Assembly: GCF_002913225.1 (NCBI RefSeq)
Contig: NZ_PPAW01000034.1
Coordinates: forward strand, 1 to 44,415
Direction: 5' to 3'
DNA from: Campylobacter concisus
Lineage (GTDB): Bacteria > Campylobacterota > Campylobacteria > Campylobacterales > Campylobacteraceae
DNA length: 44,415 bases
The notes under the pieces: model-generated
What the model saw: only the letters and a program-made list of their open reading frames with translations
What the model was told of the DNA's origin: nothing
Databases searched by the model: none
In this document: piece by piece, positions 32,863 to 42,712 of the stretch
Numbering within the stretch: position 1 is the stretch's first letter
How the letters are laid out: every line of letters begins with the position of its first letter
Position numbers and translations under genes: made by a program

Positions 32863-32956
32863 AAATTCATCTCAAAACACTTCGCCAAAATGCTTTTTAA
32901 ATTTTAACATCACGTTAGATTTTGTGTATCTAGCTTGATCTTAAAATTTAGCTGGT

Positions 32957-33000
32957 AGGCTAAATGCCTAGTCTTGATAAAATTTGACTGCACAACATTT
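32957..33000 (+). repeat. hairpin-headed intergenic repeat, copy 2 (44 bp)
   Basis: Second copy of the 32818-32862 repeat. With the preceding T the stem is TAGGC (32956-32960) / GCCTA (32966-32970) around TAAAT. Confidence 0.75.
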
Positions 33001-33174
33001 GTCACTTTAGCGCTCTATCAAAGTGAAGCAAAATTTATCTCAAAATTTCGCCAAAATTTCTAACTACAAAACGTTAAATTTGGCTCAAACATGTCAAATT
33101 TAAACACCACGCCAGACAGCCATCTAGCCTGATATTGAAATTTATCGTTGCAAGCAGCCTACGCCACTTTGCAA

Positions 33175-33696
33175 CTAAACTTTTAAAAGTATCCTTATCT
33201 CTTTTACGATCTGCTTTGGGGTCTTGCCCTCCACTTCAACGATATAATCAGCCTTTTTCTCATAAAGCTTCTCTCGCTCCAGATGCAGTGCCTCAGCCTT
33301 TTTTAAGTCGCTTAAAAGTGGGCGTTTGGCGAGCTTTTTCTCGCTATTTTTGCTATTTTTTAGCCTTTGCATGATCGCATTAAAGCTTGCTTTTAGATAG
33401 ATCACGGTGCCTATTTTGTTTAAATTTTTAACCTTTGCAAAGCCCCCACCTGTCGAGATGATCGCATTTTTGACATTTGTCGCTAAAAATTTAGCTAGAT
33501 CTTTTTCAAGCTGCCTAAAATACTCTTCGCCAAATTCATCAAAGATAGCTTTTATCTTCATATTTTGTGAGCTCTCTAGCAAGTCGTCGCAGTCAAGGTT
33601 CATCGTCTTTAGCGCCTTGCTTAGCGCCCTTGCAGTTGTGCCCTTGCCAACGCCCATAAACCCTATTAAAACGATATTATTGTTCTTTGTCTTCAT
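33175..33696 (-). CDS. aroK: shikimate kinase
   Basis: A 173-residue P-loop kinase that phosphorylates shikimate in aromatic amino-acid synthesis. It shows [16 protein letters not shown] (Walker A, with Gly-Thr-Thr after the Lys rather than the usual Ser-Thr), the shikimate-binding [19 protein letters not shown], and the lid KRPLLSDL. I place the start at ATG 33694-33696 because GGAG lies six bases before it; a GTG four codons upstream is possible. The 5' end overlaps the der gene by 20 bp, so the genes are coupled. Confidence 0.93.
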   Translation of the reverse strand: MKTKNNNIVLIGFMGVGKGTTARALSKALKTMNLDCDDLLESSQNMKIKAIFDEFGEEYFRQLEKDLAKFLATNVKNAIISTGGGFAKVKNLNKIGTVIYLKASFNAIMQRLKNSKNSEKKLAKRPLLSDLKKAEALHLEREKLYEKKADYIVEVEGKTPKQIVKEIRILLKV

Positions 33697-35065
33697 CACT
33701 CTCTCCACGTTTTTTAGGGATTAGCACGATAGGCACGCCAGCTAGGCTAAAGCTCTCTCTAAGCTTATTTGTCAGATAGCGTTTGTAGCTAAAGTGTAGG
33801 CATTTTGGGCGGTTCATTATGAGCGCTATCATGATAGGTGCGGTTTTAAACTGCACTGCGTAGTAAATTTTCACGACCCTGCCTTTATCTCGTGGCAGTG
33901 GGTGCGCTTTGGTTGCTTCGCCGATCACTTCATTTAGCTTTGAAGTTTGGATTTTTTGGGTGTAGTTTTTGTAAATTTCAACTATCAGCGGGTAAATTTT
34001 ATGCACTCTTTTGCCACCAAGTGCCGAAACACTGATGATCGGCGCGTATGAGAGAAATTTAAACCTATCTTTTATCTCTTTGCAAAGCTCGTCAAATTCT
34101 TCGCTGCTTTTGTCCCATTTGTTTAGCACGATGATGACGCCAAGCTCAAATTTCGAGGCGATGCCAGCGATACGCTCGTCAAGCTCGGTTAGTGGCTCAG
34201 AGCTATCAAGCACAAGTAGCGCCACGTCTGTCTCTTCTAAAATTTTCTCAGTTCTATTTAGCGCGTATCTCTCGATGCCCTCGATCTTGCCACGCTTTCT
34301 GATGCCAGCAGTATCGACAAATTCAAAAACTTTGCCATCGTGCTCGTAAATTTCATTTACTGGATCGATCGTAGTGCCAGCTACGTCGCTAACAACGGCG
34401 CGGCTCTCTTTTACAAGGGCATTTAGAAGTGAGCTTTTGCCGACATTTACGCGGCCTATGATGCCAACTTTGATGTTTTTGCTCTCATAGTCTATCTCGT
34501 CGCTTAGCTCGCCCTCGTCGTTATAGTTTTCTAAAAAATCATCAAAATCATCGCTCGTATCGGCCTTTATCTGCACTTTTGCTTCTAAGTGTTTTGCTAG
34601 CCAGATGCTAAGCTCATCGACGCCGGTGTTGTGGCTTACTGAAATGCCAAATGAGTTTTTTGCGCCAAAACTTACAAATTCCCACTCTCTTTGCTCATCT
34701 TTTTTGCTGTCGATTTTATTTATGACTAGAGCGATTGGTAAATTTAGTTTGCTAAGCTCGTAAAAAATGGCTCTATCATCGTCATCTGGCATCATTTTGC
34801 CATCGACCATGTATAGGATAACGTCTGAGTTTCTAGCCTCTGCTAGGGTCTTTGCTTTTACGTTTTTAAAAAGCTCGCTGCTATCATCAAGCCCGCCGCT
34901 GTCGATTAATATACACTCTTTGCCCTCAACTTCGATCTTAGCTTTGTTTGTATCTCTTGTAGTGCCGCTAACGTCGCTTGTTATGGCGATGCGTCTTCTT
35001 GCTAAGCGGTTAAAAAGTGAGCTTTTGCCGACATTTGGCTTGCCTACTAATATTACTTTTTGCAA
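33677..35065 (-). CDS. der: ribosome-assembly GTPase Der (EngA)
   Basis: A 462-residue protein with two tandem GTPase domains, the hallmark of Der, needed for 50S subunit maturation. Domain 1 starts [12 protein letters not shown] (residues 8-19) with DSGG and NKID; domain 2 starts [12 protein letters not shown] near residue 205 with DTAG and NKWD. An acidic linker ([21 protein letters not shown]) joins them, and a KH-like domain follows at the C-terminus. It is the first gene of the minus-strand run, preceded by a TATAAT box. Confidence 0.97.
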   Translation of the reverse strand: MQKVILVGKPNVGKSSLFNRLARRRIAITSDVSGTTRDTNKAKIEVEGKECILIDSGGLDDSSELFKNVKAKTLAEARNSDVILYMVDGKMMPDDDDRAIFYELSKLNLPIALVINKIDSKKDEQREWEFVSFGAKNSFGISVSHNTGVDELSIWLAKHLEAKVQIKADTSDDFDDFLENYNDEGELSDEIDYESKNIKVGIIGRVNVGKSSLLNALVKESRAVVSDVAGTTIDPVNEIYEHDGKVFEFVDTAGIRKRGKIEGIERYALNRTEKILEETDVALLVLDSSEPLTELDERIAGIASKFELGVIIVLNKWDKSSEEFDELCKEIKDRFKFLSYAPIISVSALGGKRVHKIYPLIVEIYKNYTQKIQTSKLNEVIGEATKAHPLPRDKGRVVKIYYAVQFKTAPIMIALIMNRPKCLHFSYKRYLTNKLRESFSLAGVPIVLIPKKRGESDEDKEQ

Positions 35066-35089
35066 ATTTTGTCCTTTTTATGATGGCTG

Positions 35090-35095
35090 ATTATA
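35090..35095 (-). promoter_or_regulatory. sigma70 -10 box for the der operon
   Basis: TATAAT on the minus strand (ATTTGTATAATCAGCC), 25 bases upstream of the der ATG, which follows AAGGAC. Confidence 0.55.
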
Positions 35096-35184
35096 CAAAT
35101 TTTTCTCTTATATAAAGTATAAAATTACGCTTAAAAGCGCCGAAATAAAAGAAAAAATCAACCAAAATTTAAGCCATTTTTTAT

Positions 35185-35190
35185 TAAAAT
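35185..35190 (+). promoter_or_regulatory. putative -10 box for the EamA transporter gene
   Basis: TAAAAT in TTTATTAAAATGAG, 28 bases before the ATG at 35218. It diverges from the der promoter. Confidence 0.4.
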
Positions 35191-35217
35191 GAGTGCTTTA
35201 AATTTAGAGGTTTTGCG

Positions 35218-36108
35218 ATGTTAAAAAGGTTTTATATTTCACATCTTGGCATTTTTTATATGCTCTTTGCTTGCTTTATGTTTGCCGTGACTGGCGCATT
35301 TGCAAAGTATCTGAGCAAAGATATGCCTTCTATCGAAGTTGTTTTTTTTAGAAATTTGATCGGACTTTTCATCGTCATCTACGCCATCTATAAATTTCCA
35401 TTTAAACAAACTGGCGGGCACTTTTTCTTGCTGATGTTTCGCGGTTTTGTGGGTACGGTGGCGCTTTTTGCCTTTTTTTACAACGTCGCGCACGTAAATT
35501 TAGCCACAGCCTTTACATTTCAAAAGACAAACCCGATATTTACAGCCATTCTTGCAGCTATCGTGTTTAAGGAGCGGCTAAGCTCGCTTGGCTGGTTTGC
35601 TGTCTTTTTGGGATTTGGCGGAATTTTGCTCGTTATCCAGCCAAATTTAGGTATCAATAAAACCGATATCATCGGCATTTGGAGCGGCCTTGGAGCGGCT
35701 ATCGCCTACACAAGTGTCAAGGAACTAAACAAGAGCTACGGCACAAATGTCATCGTGCTAAGCTTCATGCTTTGGGGCTCGTTTTTGCCACTTATTTGCA
35801 TGGGGATGGCCGAGTTTTTCACTTATGAGCCTCTTGATTTTTTATTTTCTAAATTTACTATGCCAAGCTGGCACAACGTCGTTTTTATCTTGCTAATGGG
35901 GCTTAGTGGCTACTATTTTCAGGCGTTTATGACAAAGGCATTTGCAGTTGGTAAAAAAGCTGGCGTGATCGCTGCGGTTAGCTATGCTGACGTCATTTTT
36001 ACGCTTATCATTGGCTATTTTATGGGCGATGCGTTGCCAAATCACTTGGCGCTCGCAGGTATCGTGCTTGTCGTGGTGAGTGGAATTTTAGTTGTTAGAG
36101 AAAAATAG
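35218..36108 (+). CDS. EamA/DMT-family transporter
   Basis: A 296-residue protein with ten membrane helices in two EamA halves (FYMLFACFMFAVTGAFAKYLSKDMPSIEVVFFRNL for the first; WSGLGAAIAYTSVKELNKSYGTNVIVLSFMLWGSF for the second). VVFFRNLIGL and FTFQKTNPIFTAILAAIVFKERLS are typical of this drug/metabolite transporter superfamily. The substrate is unknown. It corresponds in position to Cj0385c, between der and kdsA. Confidence 0.88.
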   Translation: MLKRFYISHLGIFYMLFACFMFAVTGAFAKYLSKDMPSIEVVFFRNLIGLFIVIYAIYKFPFKQTGGHFFLLMFRGFVGTVALFAFFYNVAHVNLATAFTFQKTNPIFTAILAAIVFKERLSSLGWFAVFLGFGGILLVIQPNLGINKTDIIGIWSGLGAAIAYTSVKELNKSYGTNVIVLSFMLWGSFLPLICMGMAEFFTYEPLDFLFSKFTMPSWHNVVFILLMGLSGYYFQAFMTKAFAVGKKAGVIAAVSYADVIFTLIIGYFMGDALPNHLALAGIVLVVVSGILVVREK

Positions 36109-36117
36109 GACAATACT

Positions 36118-37167
36118 GTGAAAATCGAAATCGGTGAATCTTTATTTTATTCTTGGCTTCGCCATGTAAAAGAGTGTCAGATAGTACAAACCAACTGGAA
36201 AATTTCTCCAAAATGGGAGATAAAATTTTTAGACGAGTTAGACAATATAATGTTAAAAACAGATGAGTTTTTTTCTAACAAATACGGATATAAAATTTAT
36301 AAACAAAATACCTCATTAAATCAACTTTTGCAACAAGCAGAGTGTGATGTGCTTGGCGTTTGTATGAGTGATGGAATTAGTGAAATTGATGCAGTTGATG
36401 TTGCTTTTCATGAGTCTGGGCTAAATTATGGTGGACTTGATGAAACGGTGGCGAGAGTTGTAAAAAAATGTGTAAGAACAGCTATGTGTATTTATGGATA
36501 TTTTGGTGTTAAAAAAGCCAATATTATTTTTGCATCTCCAAAAATAAATAAACAAATTTTATATGCCCTACAACCTTGCTTTATTGATCTAAATGAGATG
36601 ATGCTTGAAATGGGATTGGAATTTGATTTTAGAATAATTGCTAATGATGACTTTTTAAATTCTGTCTTAAAACCTATTTTGGAAGTAAGTGGCAACATAG
36701 CCGACACAGCAGAGCTTTTTATGCGCTCTTATCAGATGATAACTTTATTTGATAAAAAAGAGCCAAAAAGTATTGAAAAAATCGAAAAAGAGAAGCGAAA
36801 AATAGTCTCAAATACTTATCAATTTTCTAAAGAATATATTGACAACAAAAACAATCAAGATGAATACGCAGAGCTAAAAGTCGGACAAATAGCGCGTATC
36901 ATAATGAGAGAAATTTTAGAAAGTGGTAGAGTGGGTGCGGATGAGATAAGCAGGCTACAAAGCGAAAAATATAGCAAAGATTATCTTGGGCTAAACTATG
37001 CTGCATTAGTTAAAGTAGATAGTGAATATGAAAAAGTTCGCTACTATGCGGTCCCAATACTAATAAATGGCATATACTACAAGCTTTGTTCACAATGGTA
37101 TGAAGTGCCTGCAAACGACGATAGACCGCTTTTGATAGATTGGATTAGAAAATTTAGAGAAAAATAA
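36118..37167 (+). CDS. unrecognised protein with possible PD-(D/E)XK-like core; orphan accessory gene
   Basis: A 349-residue soluble protein starting with GTG at 36118. I recognise no named family. The N-terminal half has [21 protein letters not shown], then AECDVLG (Glu75, Asp77) and [18 protein letters not shown] (Asp94, His98, Glu99) followed by a helix with Lys116-Lys117. That spacing of acidic residues, a hydrophobic strand and a basic helix recalls restriction-endonuclease folds. The C-terminal ~110 residues ([19 protein letters not shown]...[35 protein letters not shown]) look like a winged-helix plus beta domain seen in nuclease-type hypotheticals. No methyltransferase or partner gene is adjacent. 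Codon use is notably more AT-rich than its neighbours, and it lies in a core block that lacks it in C. jejuni, indicating acquisition. Confidence 0.5.
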   Translation: MKIEIGESLFYSWLRHVKECQIVQTNWKISPKWEIKFLDELDNIMLKTDEFFSNKYGYKIYKQNTSLNQLLQQAECDVLGVCMSDGISEIDAVDVAFHESGLNYGGLDETVARVVKKCVRTAMCIYGYFGVKKANIIFASPKINKQILYALQPCFIDLNEMMLEMGLEFDFRIIANDDFLNSVLKPILEVSGNIADTAELFMRSYQMITLFDKKEPKSIEKIEKEKRKIVSNTYQFSKEYIDNKNNQDEYAELKVGQIARIIMREILESGRVGADEISRLQSEKYSKDYLGLNYAALVKVDSEYEKVRYYAVPILINGIYYKLCSQWYEVPANDDRPLLIDWIRKFREK

Positions 37168-37177
37168 AGGAGAAAAA

Positions 37178-37978
37178 ATGATCTTAATCGCTGGACCTTG
37201 CGTGATAGAGAGCAAGGAGCTTGTTTTTGAAGTGGCAAAAAGGCTAGTTAAATTTAATGAAAATCCAAAGCTTGATTTCTACTTTAAGTCAAGCTTTGAC
37301 AAGGCAAATCGCACGAGTATTAGCTCATTTCGCGGCCCTGGGCTAGAAAAAGGATGCGAAATTTTGGCTGAGGTTAAAAAGGAATTTGGCTTTAAAATTT
37401 TAACCGATATCCACGAGAGCTATCAAGCGCAGCCAGTTGGAGAAGTGGCTGATGTGTTGCAGATCCCTGCATTTTTGTGCCGCCAAACTGACTTACTAGT
37501 AGCGGCTGCTAAGACAAAAGCGGTCGTAAATATCAAAAAAGGGCAGTTTTTAGCAGCGTCTGCGATGAAGCACTCTGTTAAAAAGGTGCTTGAAACAAGG
37601 GGTGTGAGTGGCGATGGATATGAGGTCGCAAAGGCAAATGGCGTCTGGCTAACGGAGCGTGGAAGCACCTTTGGATATGGAAATTTAGTCGTTGATATGA
37701 GAAATTTGGTGATGATGAGAGAATTTGCGCCAGTAATCTTTGACGCGACCCACAGCGTGCAGATGCCAAGCGCACTTGGCGAAAAAAGCGGCGGCGATGC
37801 TAGGTTTGTGCCGTATCTTGCAAGAGCGGCGGCTAGCGTTGGGGTGGATGGATTTTTCTATGAGACGCATATAAACCCTTGCGAGGCGCTTTGTGACGGG
37901 CCAAATATGCTAAATTTAGACGAGCTTGAAAAAGTCGTAAATGACACGCTAAAGATAGAGGAAATTTTAAATTTTTAA
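37178..37978 (+). CDS. kdsA: 3-deoxy-8-phosphooctulonate synthase
   Basis: A 266-residue TIM-barrel enzyme that condenses PEP with arabinose-5-phosphate to Kdo-8-phosphate for LPS/LOS core synthesis. GPCVIES carries the Cys that marks the metal-dependent class (Asn in the metal-independent class). Other motifs are [40 protein letters not shown], and the metal-site segments ATHSVQ and ETHINP...CDGPNML. The ATG follows AAGGAG, 10 bp after the orphan gene. It heads kdsA-(accessory genes)-ribH-nusB-pyrF. Confidence 0.96.
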   Translation: MILIAGPCVIESKELVFEVAKRLVKFNENPKLDFYFKSSFDKANRTSISSFRGPGLEKGCEILAEVKKEFGFKILTDIHESYQAQPVGEVADVLQIPAFLCRQTDLLVAAAKTKAVVNIKKGQFLAASAMKHSVKKVLETRGVSGDGYEVAKANGVWLTERGSTFGYGNLVVDMRNLVMMREFAPVIFDATHSVQMPSALGEKSGGDARFVPYLARAAASVGVDGFFYETHINPCEALCDGPNMLNLDELEKVVNDTLKIEEILNF

Positions 37979-37991
37979 ACTAAGGAGAGAG

Positions 37992-38507
37992 ATGAAAAGG
38001 ATTTTAGCGCTACTTTTAGGAGTGTTGTTTTTAGTAGGTTGTGGCTCATCTCAGCCAAAGGTGCCGCTTGCTGGCAAGTATAAATTTGAGGGCATTAGCT
38101 ACACTCAGGTGCAGCACCACGAGCCGACAAAATTTCTCTATCAAAGCCCAAAAATGGTCGAGAAAAAGTACAATAAGCAAATCACAGAGGCACTTATAAA
38201 AGAAAATTTGCTTGATCCTAGCTCAAGTGATGAGCTAAAGATAAAGATAACTCACCGCAGGGGATTTGTAGGCGAGGCGACCTTTGTTAAAACTGATAGA
38301 GTTGGCGGTATCTTTCTTATACTTAGCATAGAAGTTTTAAAAAATGGCAAGGTTTTAAGAGATTATCACACAGATGAGTTGATGTATGATCCAGGTTTTT
38401 TCGGAAATTTAAAGACGATAGCTGGGCAAAATACAGATGATAGTTTAGAAAATGATGCGATAAAAGCCATGGTGAGAAAAATTTTAGAGATAGTAAAAGG
38501 GTTCTAA
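37992..38507 (+). CDS. hypothetical lipoprotein
   Basis: A 171-residue protein with a lipoprotein signal (LLGVLFLVGC, Cys17) and a mixed alpha/beta mature part (YKFEGISYTQVQHHEPTKFLYQSPKMVEKKYNKQITEALIKENLL; VLKNGKVLRDYHTDELMYDPGFF). The pattern of a basic early segment and a C-terminal helix KAMVRKILEIV resembles small envelope lipoproteins of the DUF4136/LptE-like size class, but I make no family call. It lies 13 bp after kdsA with AAGGAGAG, so an envelope role linked to LPS is possible. Confidence 0.65.
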   Translation: MKRILALLLGVLFLVGCGSSQPKVPLAGKYKFEGISYTQVQHHEPTKFLYQSPKMVEKKYNKQITEALIKENLLDPSSSDELKIKITHRRGFVGEATFVKTDRVGGIFLILSIEVLKNGKVLRDYHTDELMYDPGFFGNLKTIAGQNTDDSLENDAIKAMVRKILEIVKGF

Positions 38508-38512
38508 ACAGT

Positions 38513-38842
38513 TTGTCAAACAGAGGCTTTTTGTGGATATTGCTTGGTGCGGTGGCTGAGTGCGGCTGGGCGTATGGGCTAAAGCACGCTTCAAATTTAA
38601 GTGAATTTTTGCTTACGACGCTGCTAGTGAGCATAAGTTTTGTCTCGTTTATGAAAGCTTTAAAGTATCTGCCTGTAAGCATCTCTTATGCTGTATTTGT
38701 GGGCTTTGGGACAGTTTTTATCGTCATAGCTGAGATCGTTAGCGACTACGTAGCAAGCGGGATCATGCCAAATTTCATTAGGCTGTTTTTCATAGCGACG
38801 CTCATTTTAGGCGTGCTTGGGCTAAAAGGCATAAAAGAATGA
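38513..38842 (+). CDS. SMR-family exporter, subunit 1
   Basis: A 109-residue four-helix protein of the small multidrug resistance family. The essential membrane glutamate is in LLGAVAECGWAYGLKHASNL (Glu17), and SISYAVFVGFGTVFIVIAE is the second-half signature. The start is probably TTG at 38513, 5 bp after the lipoprotein stop; no better codon is near. It overlaps the second subunit by 4 bp, the gene layout of heterodimeric SMR pairs such as YkkCD or EbrAB. Guanidinium or quaternary ammonium export is known for relatives; I see no guanidine riboswitch in the immediate leader. Confidence 0.82.
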   Translation: MSNRGFLWILLGAVAECGWAYGLKHASNLSEFLLTTLLVSISFVSFMKALKYLPVSISYAVFVGFGTVFIVIAEIVSDYVASGIMPNFIRLFFIATLILGVLGLKGIKE

Positions 38843-39162
38843 TCCATTTTTTAGCACTTTTACTAGCTGGATGTTGCGAGGTCTCTGGCGTTTTTTTTAT
38901 CACAAAATTTTCAAAAAGCACAGGCATAAAAAAGTGGGCAAATTTCATCCTTTTGCTTGGAAATTTCGCCCTTTCTTTAACGCTACTTAGCTATGCGATG
39001 CAAACTATCGCTATGTCGGTAGCGTATGCGATCTGGACTGGCATCGGAGCAATCGGAGCAGTCGTGGTTGGCGTAGTTTTTGAAGGTGAAAAGATAAATT
39101 TTAAAAAAGCCTTGTTTTTAGCGCTCATCATCTTTAGCGTGGTGATGTTAAAGATCGTTTGA
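38839..39162 (+). CDS. SMR-family exporter, subunit 2
   Basis: A 107-residue SMR protein with Glu14 in LLAGCCEVSGVFFITKFSKS and the signature SVAYAIWTGIGAIGAVVVGVVFEGEKI. The closing EGE replaces the usual GES-type motif. It is presumably the antiparallel partner of the preceding subunit in an obligate heterodimer, translated by coupling (ATGA overlap). Confidence 0.85.
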   Translation: MIHFLALLLAGCCEVSGVFFITKFSKSTGIKKWANFILLLGNFALSLTLLSYAMQTIAMSVAYAIWTGIGAIGAVVVGVVFEGEKINFKKALFLALIIFSVVMLKIV

Positions 39163-39368
39163 GGGGCAAATTTAAATATATTTTCAAAACAGATAACTTC
39201 AAATTTATACACTTGTATACTCTAAAAATAATAATATTTAAACTCACTTTCTAAGATGCTAGTCGCTATAAATATTATTTTTTACAAAATATTGATTTTT
39301 AAATTCAAAATAAATTTATATAAATAACACTACACTTTCAAGTTATTTTTCAAATTTAAGGAGACATT

Positions 39369-41792
39369 GTGCAAATTTGTAGAATTTTGTTTATCTCTGG
39401 TGTGGCGTCCAGCTTTGTCTTTTCATCACAAGATGTGCTGCTGGAAGGTGTTGTAGTAAGTGCGAGTGGTATCTCAGCGAAAAAGACAGAGCTTAGCAAA
39501 AGCGAGCTAAAAAAAGGTCAAATTTTCTCCGAGCGAGATCTCGTGCGAAACGAAACTGGCGTAACTGTCACAGAAGGCGGTAGAAGCGGAAATAATGGGT
39601 ATGCCATACGAGGTGTAGATAGCGATAGAGTTTCTTTGAAAATAGACGGAATGGAAGCTGTTGAGAGCTTTATGCCTCGTTCTTACAATATTTTAGGGAT
39701 ATTAAATGGCAATCGAAACAGCACCGAGCTTGAAAATATAAGCAGTGTAGAGTTTGTAAAAGGTGCAAATTCATTAAACAAAGGCAGTGGCGCGATCGGT
39801 GGTAGCGTTAGTATGCAGACAAAAAATGTTGATGATTTTGTAAGGGATGGGCAAAATGTTGGCTTTTATAGCAAAAGCGCATACGCATCAAAAAATAGTG
39901 AATTTAGGCAAGTTGCAGGTGCAGGCGTAAAAGCAGGCGGTATAGAAGCACTATTTCAGCACACGTATAAGCGTGGCAAACAGACAAAGAATTTTTACAG
40001 CGGTAAGCTAGATGATGTGCCATTTTGTGGAATGGGGACTAGTGTGGAGGATTCGTATTTGGCGGATAAATACCCAGAGCTTTGCTCCTTTGGTAGAATT
40101 TTGCCCGATGATGTGAGATTTCGCACGCACTCAAATTTGATGAAATTTGGCTATAGGTTTGATTCGCATTTTATAAACACTTCTTATGAAGACTTTAGGC
40201 AAAACTATTTTACAGAAGAGAAGAGTAATAGCATCGCAACACTTAATAGAAAGCAAACAAGAGATAGCATCCCTTACAAAAGATATGGAATTTACTATGA
40301 GTTTGTGCCAGACCATGATGCTTTGCTAAGTAATTTAAAGGTAAGCTTTTATAAGCAAAGAGTGCAGCAGAGATCAAATTTCACAAGATATCATGCAAAC
40401 TATCCAAACGACATGCAATACAACTCAAGTTTTGATCAAAAAGATAGCTATGAATTTTTTCAAGACAAAAAACAGTTCGATGTAAGCGGCATGAGTGGCG
40501 ACATTAATGCAGGTAAATTTTCTCACATATTGAGTTTTGGTCTTGGTAGGCATATCTCTACCTTTAAAAATAGAAATTTACAACTTAGACAAAGTTTTAA
40601 TACAAAATTGGACGGTAGCGTAGATCCAGCAAATCCTTTCAAGCCGGTTAAAGCAACTGACGTAACCTTTGCTCAGCCAGTAAAAAGCACTCTTGAATAT
40701 ATTTTTCTGGGAGATGATATGAGCTTAAATGAGGCCTTAAGTCTAAACTATGGAGTTAGGCTTGATAGATATGTTTATAAACCAGAGCAAGCATCTATTG
40801 CCTCTGGCGCAGGATATAAAATGGTCACAACACCAGAGCTACAAAAAAGTAAATTTAAGGCAATTACCTACAATGCAGGAGCCCAGTATGATATAAATAA
40901 CAATGTGAGTATTGGCTACGCATTTAGCACCGGCTTTCGTGCGCCAAGAGTGGAGGAGATGTATTTTGATACACCAAGGGATAGTACAAGATATGTTAGA
41001 AATTTAGAGCTAAAACCAGAAAAAGCCTTTAATCATGAGGTAAGTTTATTGTCATCAGGTCAGAGTTATGCGCTTGCTCTTAGTGCTTTTTACTCCAAAT
41101 ATAGAGATTTTATTGATAGTGATTATGAGGTTGGTATTGAAGAGATAGAAGAACTTGACTTTGCGACATTTGATTTTGTAAAAAAATATAGTAAAAAAAG
41201 TCTCGATTTTAAACATGTAAATGTCGGTAGAGCTACCGTCAAAGGTTTGGAACTAAACTCGCGTGTAAATGGAGATGTGCTAAATTTAAATGAAAATTTA
41301 TATGCAAGCTTAAAAGCGACCTATGCGCGTGGCAAAAAAAATGATGGAACTTCGCTTATGGCTATTCAGCCGTTTACTGCAGTGGCTGGACTTGGGTATA
41401 GTGATAATAAATTTGATCTCTTGCTAACTAGTAAATTTGTAGCAGCCAAAAAAGCAAAAGATGCGGTTTCAAAAATACCGCCAAATTTTTCTCAAATAAC
41501 TGTTGATAGAGATACAGGTAAAGTAATTGGTACCACACAGCCAGAAGCACATAAATTTCTAAGTAAAAGCTATTTTGTCTTTGACTTAACTATGGGTTAT
41601 AAGATCAGTAAAAATTTCAGCATCAATGCAGGGGTGTTTAATATTTTTAACAAAGAGTATTCTACTTGGGAAAATTTAAGACAGCTTAGATATAACGGCA
41701 ACCAAAGCTATGTTAAATTTGATGGTACCGGACTTGAGCGATATACTGCTCCTGGTAGAAATTTTAGCGTTTCATTCGAGGTTAGATATTAG
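39369..41792 (+). CDS. TonB-dependent receptor, haemoglobin/transferrin/lactoferrin type
   Basis: An 807-residue outer-membrane receptor. After a short signal peptide comes a TonB-box-like LLEGVVVSA. The plug domain reads ARKTELSKS...[42 protein letters not shown] and [24 protein letters not shown] 22-strand barrel with [17 protein letters not shown], ending in aromatic VSFEVRY, follows. Plug and barrel wording fits the HgpB/HpuB/TbpA group that takes iron or haem from host proteins. The start is GTG at 39369 behind AAGGAGA. The 206-bp leader is AT-rich with TATAC-ACTT-GTATA at 39206-39219 as a possible operator; no convincing Fur box. No TonB/ExbBD or haem ABC genes are adjacent. Confidence 0.82.
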   Translation: MQICRILFISGVASSFVFSSQDVLLEGVVVSASGISAKKTELSKSELKKGQIFSERDLVRNETGVTVTEGGRSGNNGYAIRGVDSDRVSLKIDGMEAVESFMPRSYNILGILNGNRNSTELENISSVEFVKGANSLNKGSGAIGGSVSMQTKNVDDFVRDGQNVGFYSKSAYASKNSEFRQVAGAGVKAGGIEALFQHTYKRGKQTKNFYSGKLDDVPFCGMGTSVEDSYLADKYPELCSFGRILPDDVRFRTHSNLMKFGYRFDSHFINTSYEDFRQNYFTEEKSNSIATLNRKQTRDSIPYKRYGIYYEFVPDHDALLSNLKVSFYKQRVQQRSNFTRYHANYPNDMQYNSSFDQKDSYEFFQDKKQFDVSGMSGDINAGKFSHILSFGLGRHISTFKNRNLQLRQSFNTKLDGSVDPANPFKPVKATDVTFAQPVKSTLEYIFLGDDMSLNEALSLNYGVRLDRYVYKPEQASIASGAGYKMVTTPELQKSKFKAITYNAGAQYDINNNVSIGYAFSTGFRAPRVEEMYFDTPRDSTRYVRNLELKPEKAFNHEVSLLSSGQSYALALSAFYSKYRDFIDSDYEVGIEEIEELDFATFDFVKKYSKKSLDFKHVNVGRATVKGLELNSRVNGDVLNLNENLYASLKATYARGKKNDGTSLMAIQPFTAVAGLGYSDNKFDLLLTSKFVAAKKAKDAVSKIPPNFSQITVDRDTGKVIGTTQPEAHKFLSKSYFVFDLTMGYKISKNFSINAGVFNIFNKEYSTWENLRQLRYNGNQSYVKFDGTGLERYTAPGRNFSVSFEVRY

Positions 41793-41844
41793 CTTTAGTT
41801 TAAATAAGATTTTGATAAACTACGCAAAATATAAGGAGAAGAGA

Positions 41845-42315
41845 ATGAAAATAATCGAAGGAAATTTAGCTTTAAAAGGCGATGAGAAGATAGCGATCAT
41901 CAACGCAAGGTTTAACCACATCATTACAGACCGCTTAGTAGAGGGTGCAAAGGACGCATTTTTACGTCATGGCGGCGATGAGAAAAATTTAACTTTAGTG
42001 CTAGTTCCTGGCGCATTTGAGATACCTATGGCGCTTGAAAAGGTGCTTGCAAGCGGTAAATTTGACGCGGTTTGCTGCGTGGGAGCGGTGATAAGAGGCG
42101 CAACGCCACACTTTGACTACGTAAGTGCTGAGACCACCAAAGGCATCGCAAACGTGACGCTAAAATACGCAAAACCAGTCACATTTGGCGTGCTAACGGT
42201 GGATAACATCGAACAAGCGATCGAGCGAGCTGGCAGCAAAGCTGGAAACAAGGGCTTTGAAGCGATGACGGGCGTTATAGAGATGCTAAATTTATACAAA
42301 AAGCTAGGAGAGTAA
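41845..42315 (+). CDS. ribH: 6,7-dimethyl-8-ribityllumazine synthase
   Basis: A 156-residue riboflavin-pathway enzyme that forms lumazine from the pyrimidinedione and dihydroxybutanone phosphate. Motifs are [34 protein letters not shown] and [24 protein letters not shown] with the catalytic His. The open frame extends 45 codons upstream into the TonB receptor gene, but ATG at 41845 is the start because AAGGAGAAGAG lies before it and family length fits. It lies 1 bp before nusB. Confidence 0.96.
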   Translation: MKIIEGNLALKGDEKIAIINARFNHIITDRLVEGAKDAFLRHGGDEKNLTLVLVPGAFEIPMALEKVLASGKFDAVCCVGAVIRGATPHFDYVSAETTKGIANVTLKYAKPVTFGVLTVDNIEQAIERAGSKAGNKGFEAMTGVIEMLNLYKKLGE

Positions 42316-42316
42316 A

Positions 42317-42712
42317 ATGGCCACACGTCATCAAGTGAGACAAGCCATAGTTTCACTGCTTTACTCAAACGAGATAAATCCCGTAACTGTGGAGTTTGAA
42401 GAGGAATTTTTAGAAGAAAAAAAAATAAGAAATGAGCGCAAAAACGAAGCTTTGCAGACCTTTAAAGCGGTGCTTGCAAACAAAGAAAAACTAGATGAAA
42501 TTTTAAAGCCACACCTAAAAGATGGCGATTTTAGCAAGGTTGGCGCAACAGAGCTTGCTATCCTTAGACTTGGGCTTTACGAGATGAAATTTAGCCAGAC
42601 AGATAAAGCTGTCATCATAAATGAGGCGATCGAGCTTGCAAAAGAGCTTGGAAGCGACCAGGCGCCAAAATTTATAAACGGCGTGCTAGATAAGATAAAG
42701 GGCGATCTATGA
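42317..42712 (+). CDS. nusB: transcription antitermination factor NusB
   Basis: A 131-residue all-helical RNA-binding protein that with NusE binds boxA in rRNA leaders. It begins [20 protein letters not shown] and ends [21 protein letters not shown], both family signatures. It overlaps pyrF by 4 bp. Confidence 0.96.
   Translation: MATRHQVRQAIVSLLYSNEINPVTVEFEEEFLEEKKIRNERKNEALQTFKAVLANKEKLDEILKPHLKDGDFSKVGATELAILRLGLYEMKFSQTDKAVIINEAIELAKELGSDQAPKFINGVLDKIKGDL

Larger units (their letters stand above)
32748..33174. other. non-coding spacer of degenerate tandem repeats between aroK and trpS
   Basis: No supported gene lies here. The segment contains two clear copies of a 44-45-mer (32818-32862, 32957-33000; period 139 bp), each starting with a small hairpin. 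Diverged matches extend through the downstream part: TCTCAAAACACTTCGCC near 32870 against TCTCAAAATTTCGCC near 33039, and ATCTAGCTTGATCTTAAAAT near 32929 against ATCTAGCCTGATATTGAAAT near 33122. That gives at least two and a half degenerate units. It must be transcribed in the der-aroK-trpS direction, or trpS has its own promoter within it; no clear -10 box is seen next to trpS. Confidence 0.6.

Noticed and set aside
36118-37167. Complete restriction-modification system around the orphan gene
   Set aside because: No methyltransferase or specificity gene lies nearby; neighbours are a transporter and kdsA.
41710-41844. N-terminal extension of ribH into the TonB receptor gene
   Set aside because: The extra 45 codons overlap the receptor in another frame; ATG 41845 has AAGGAG and gives the normal family length.
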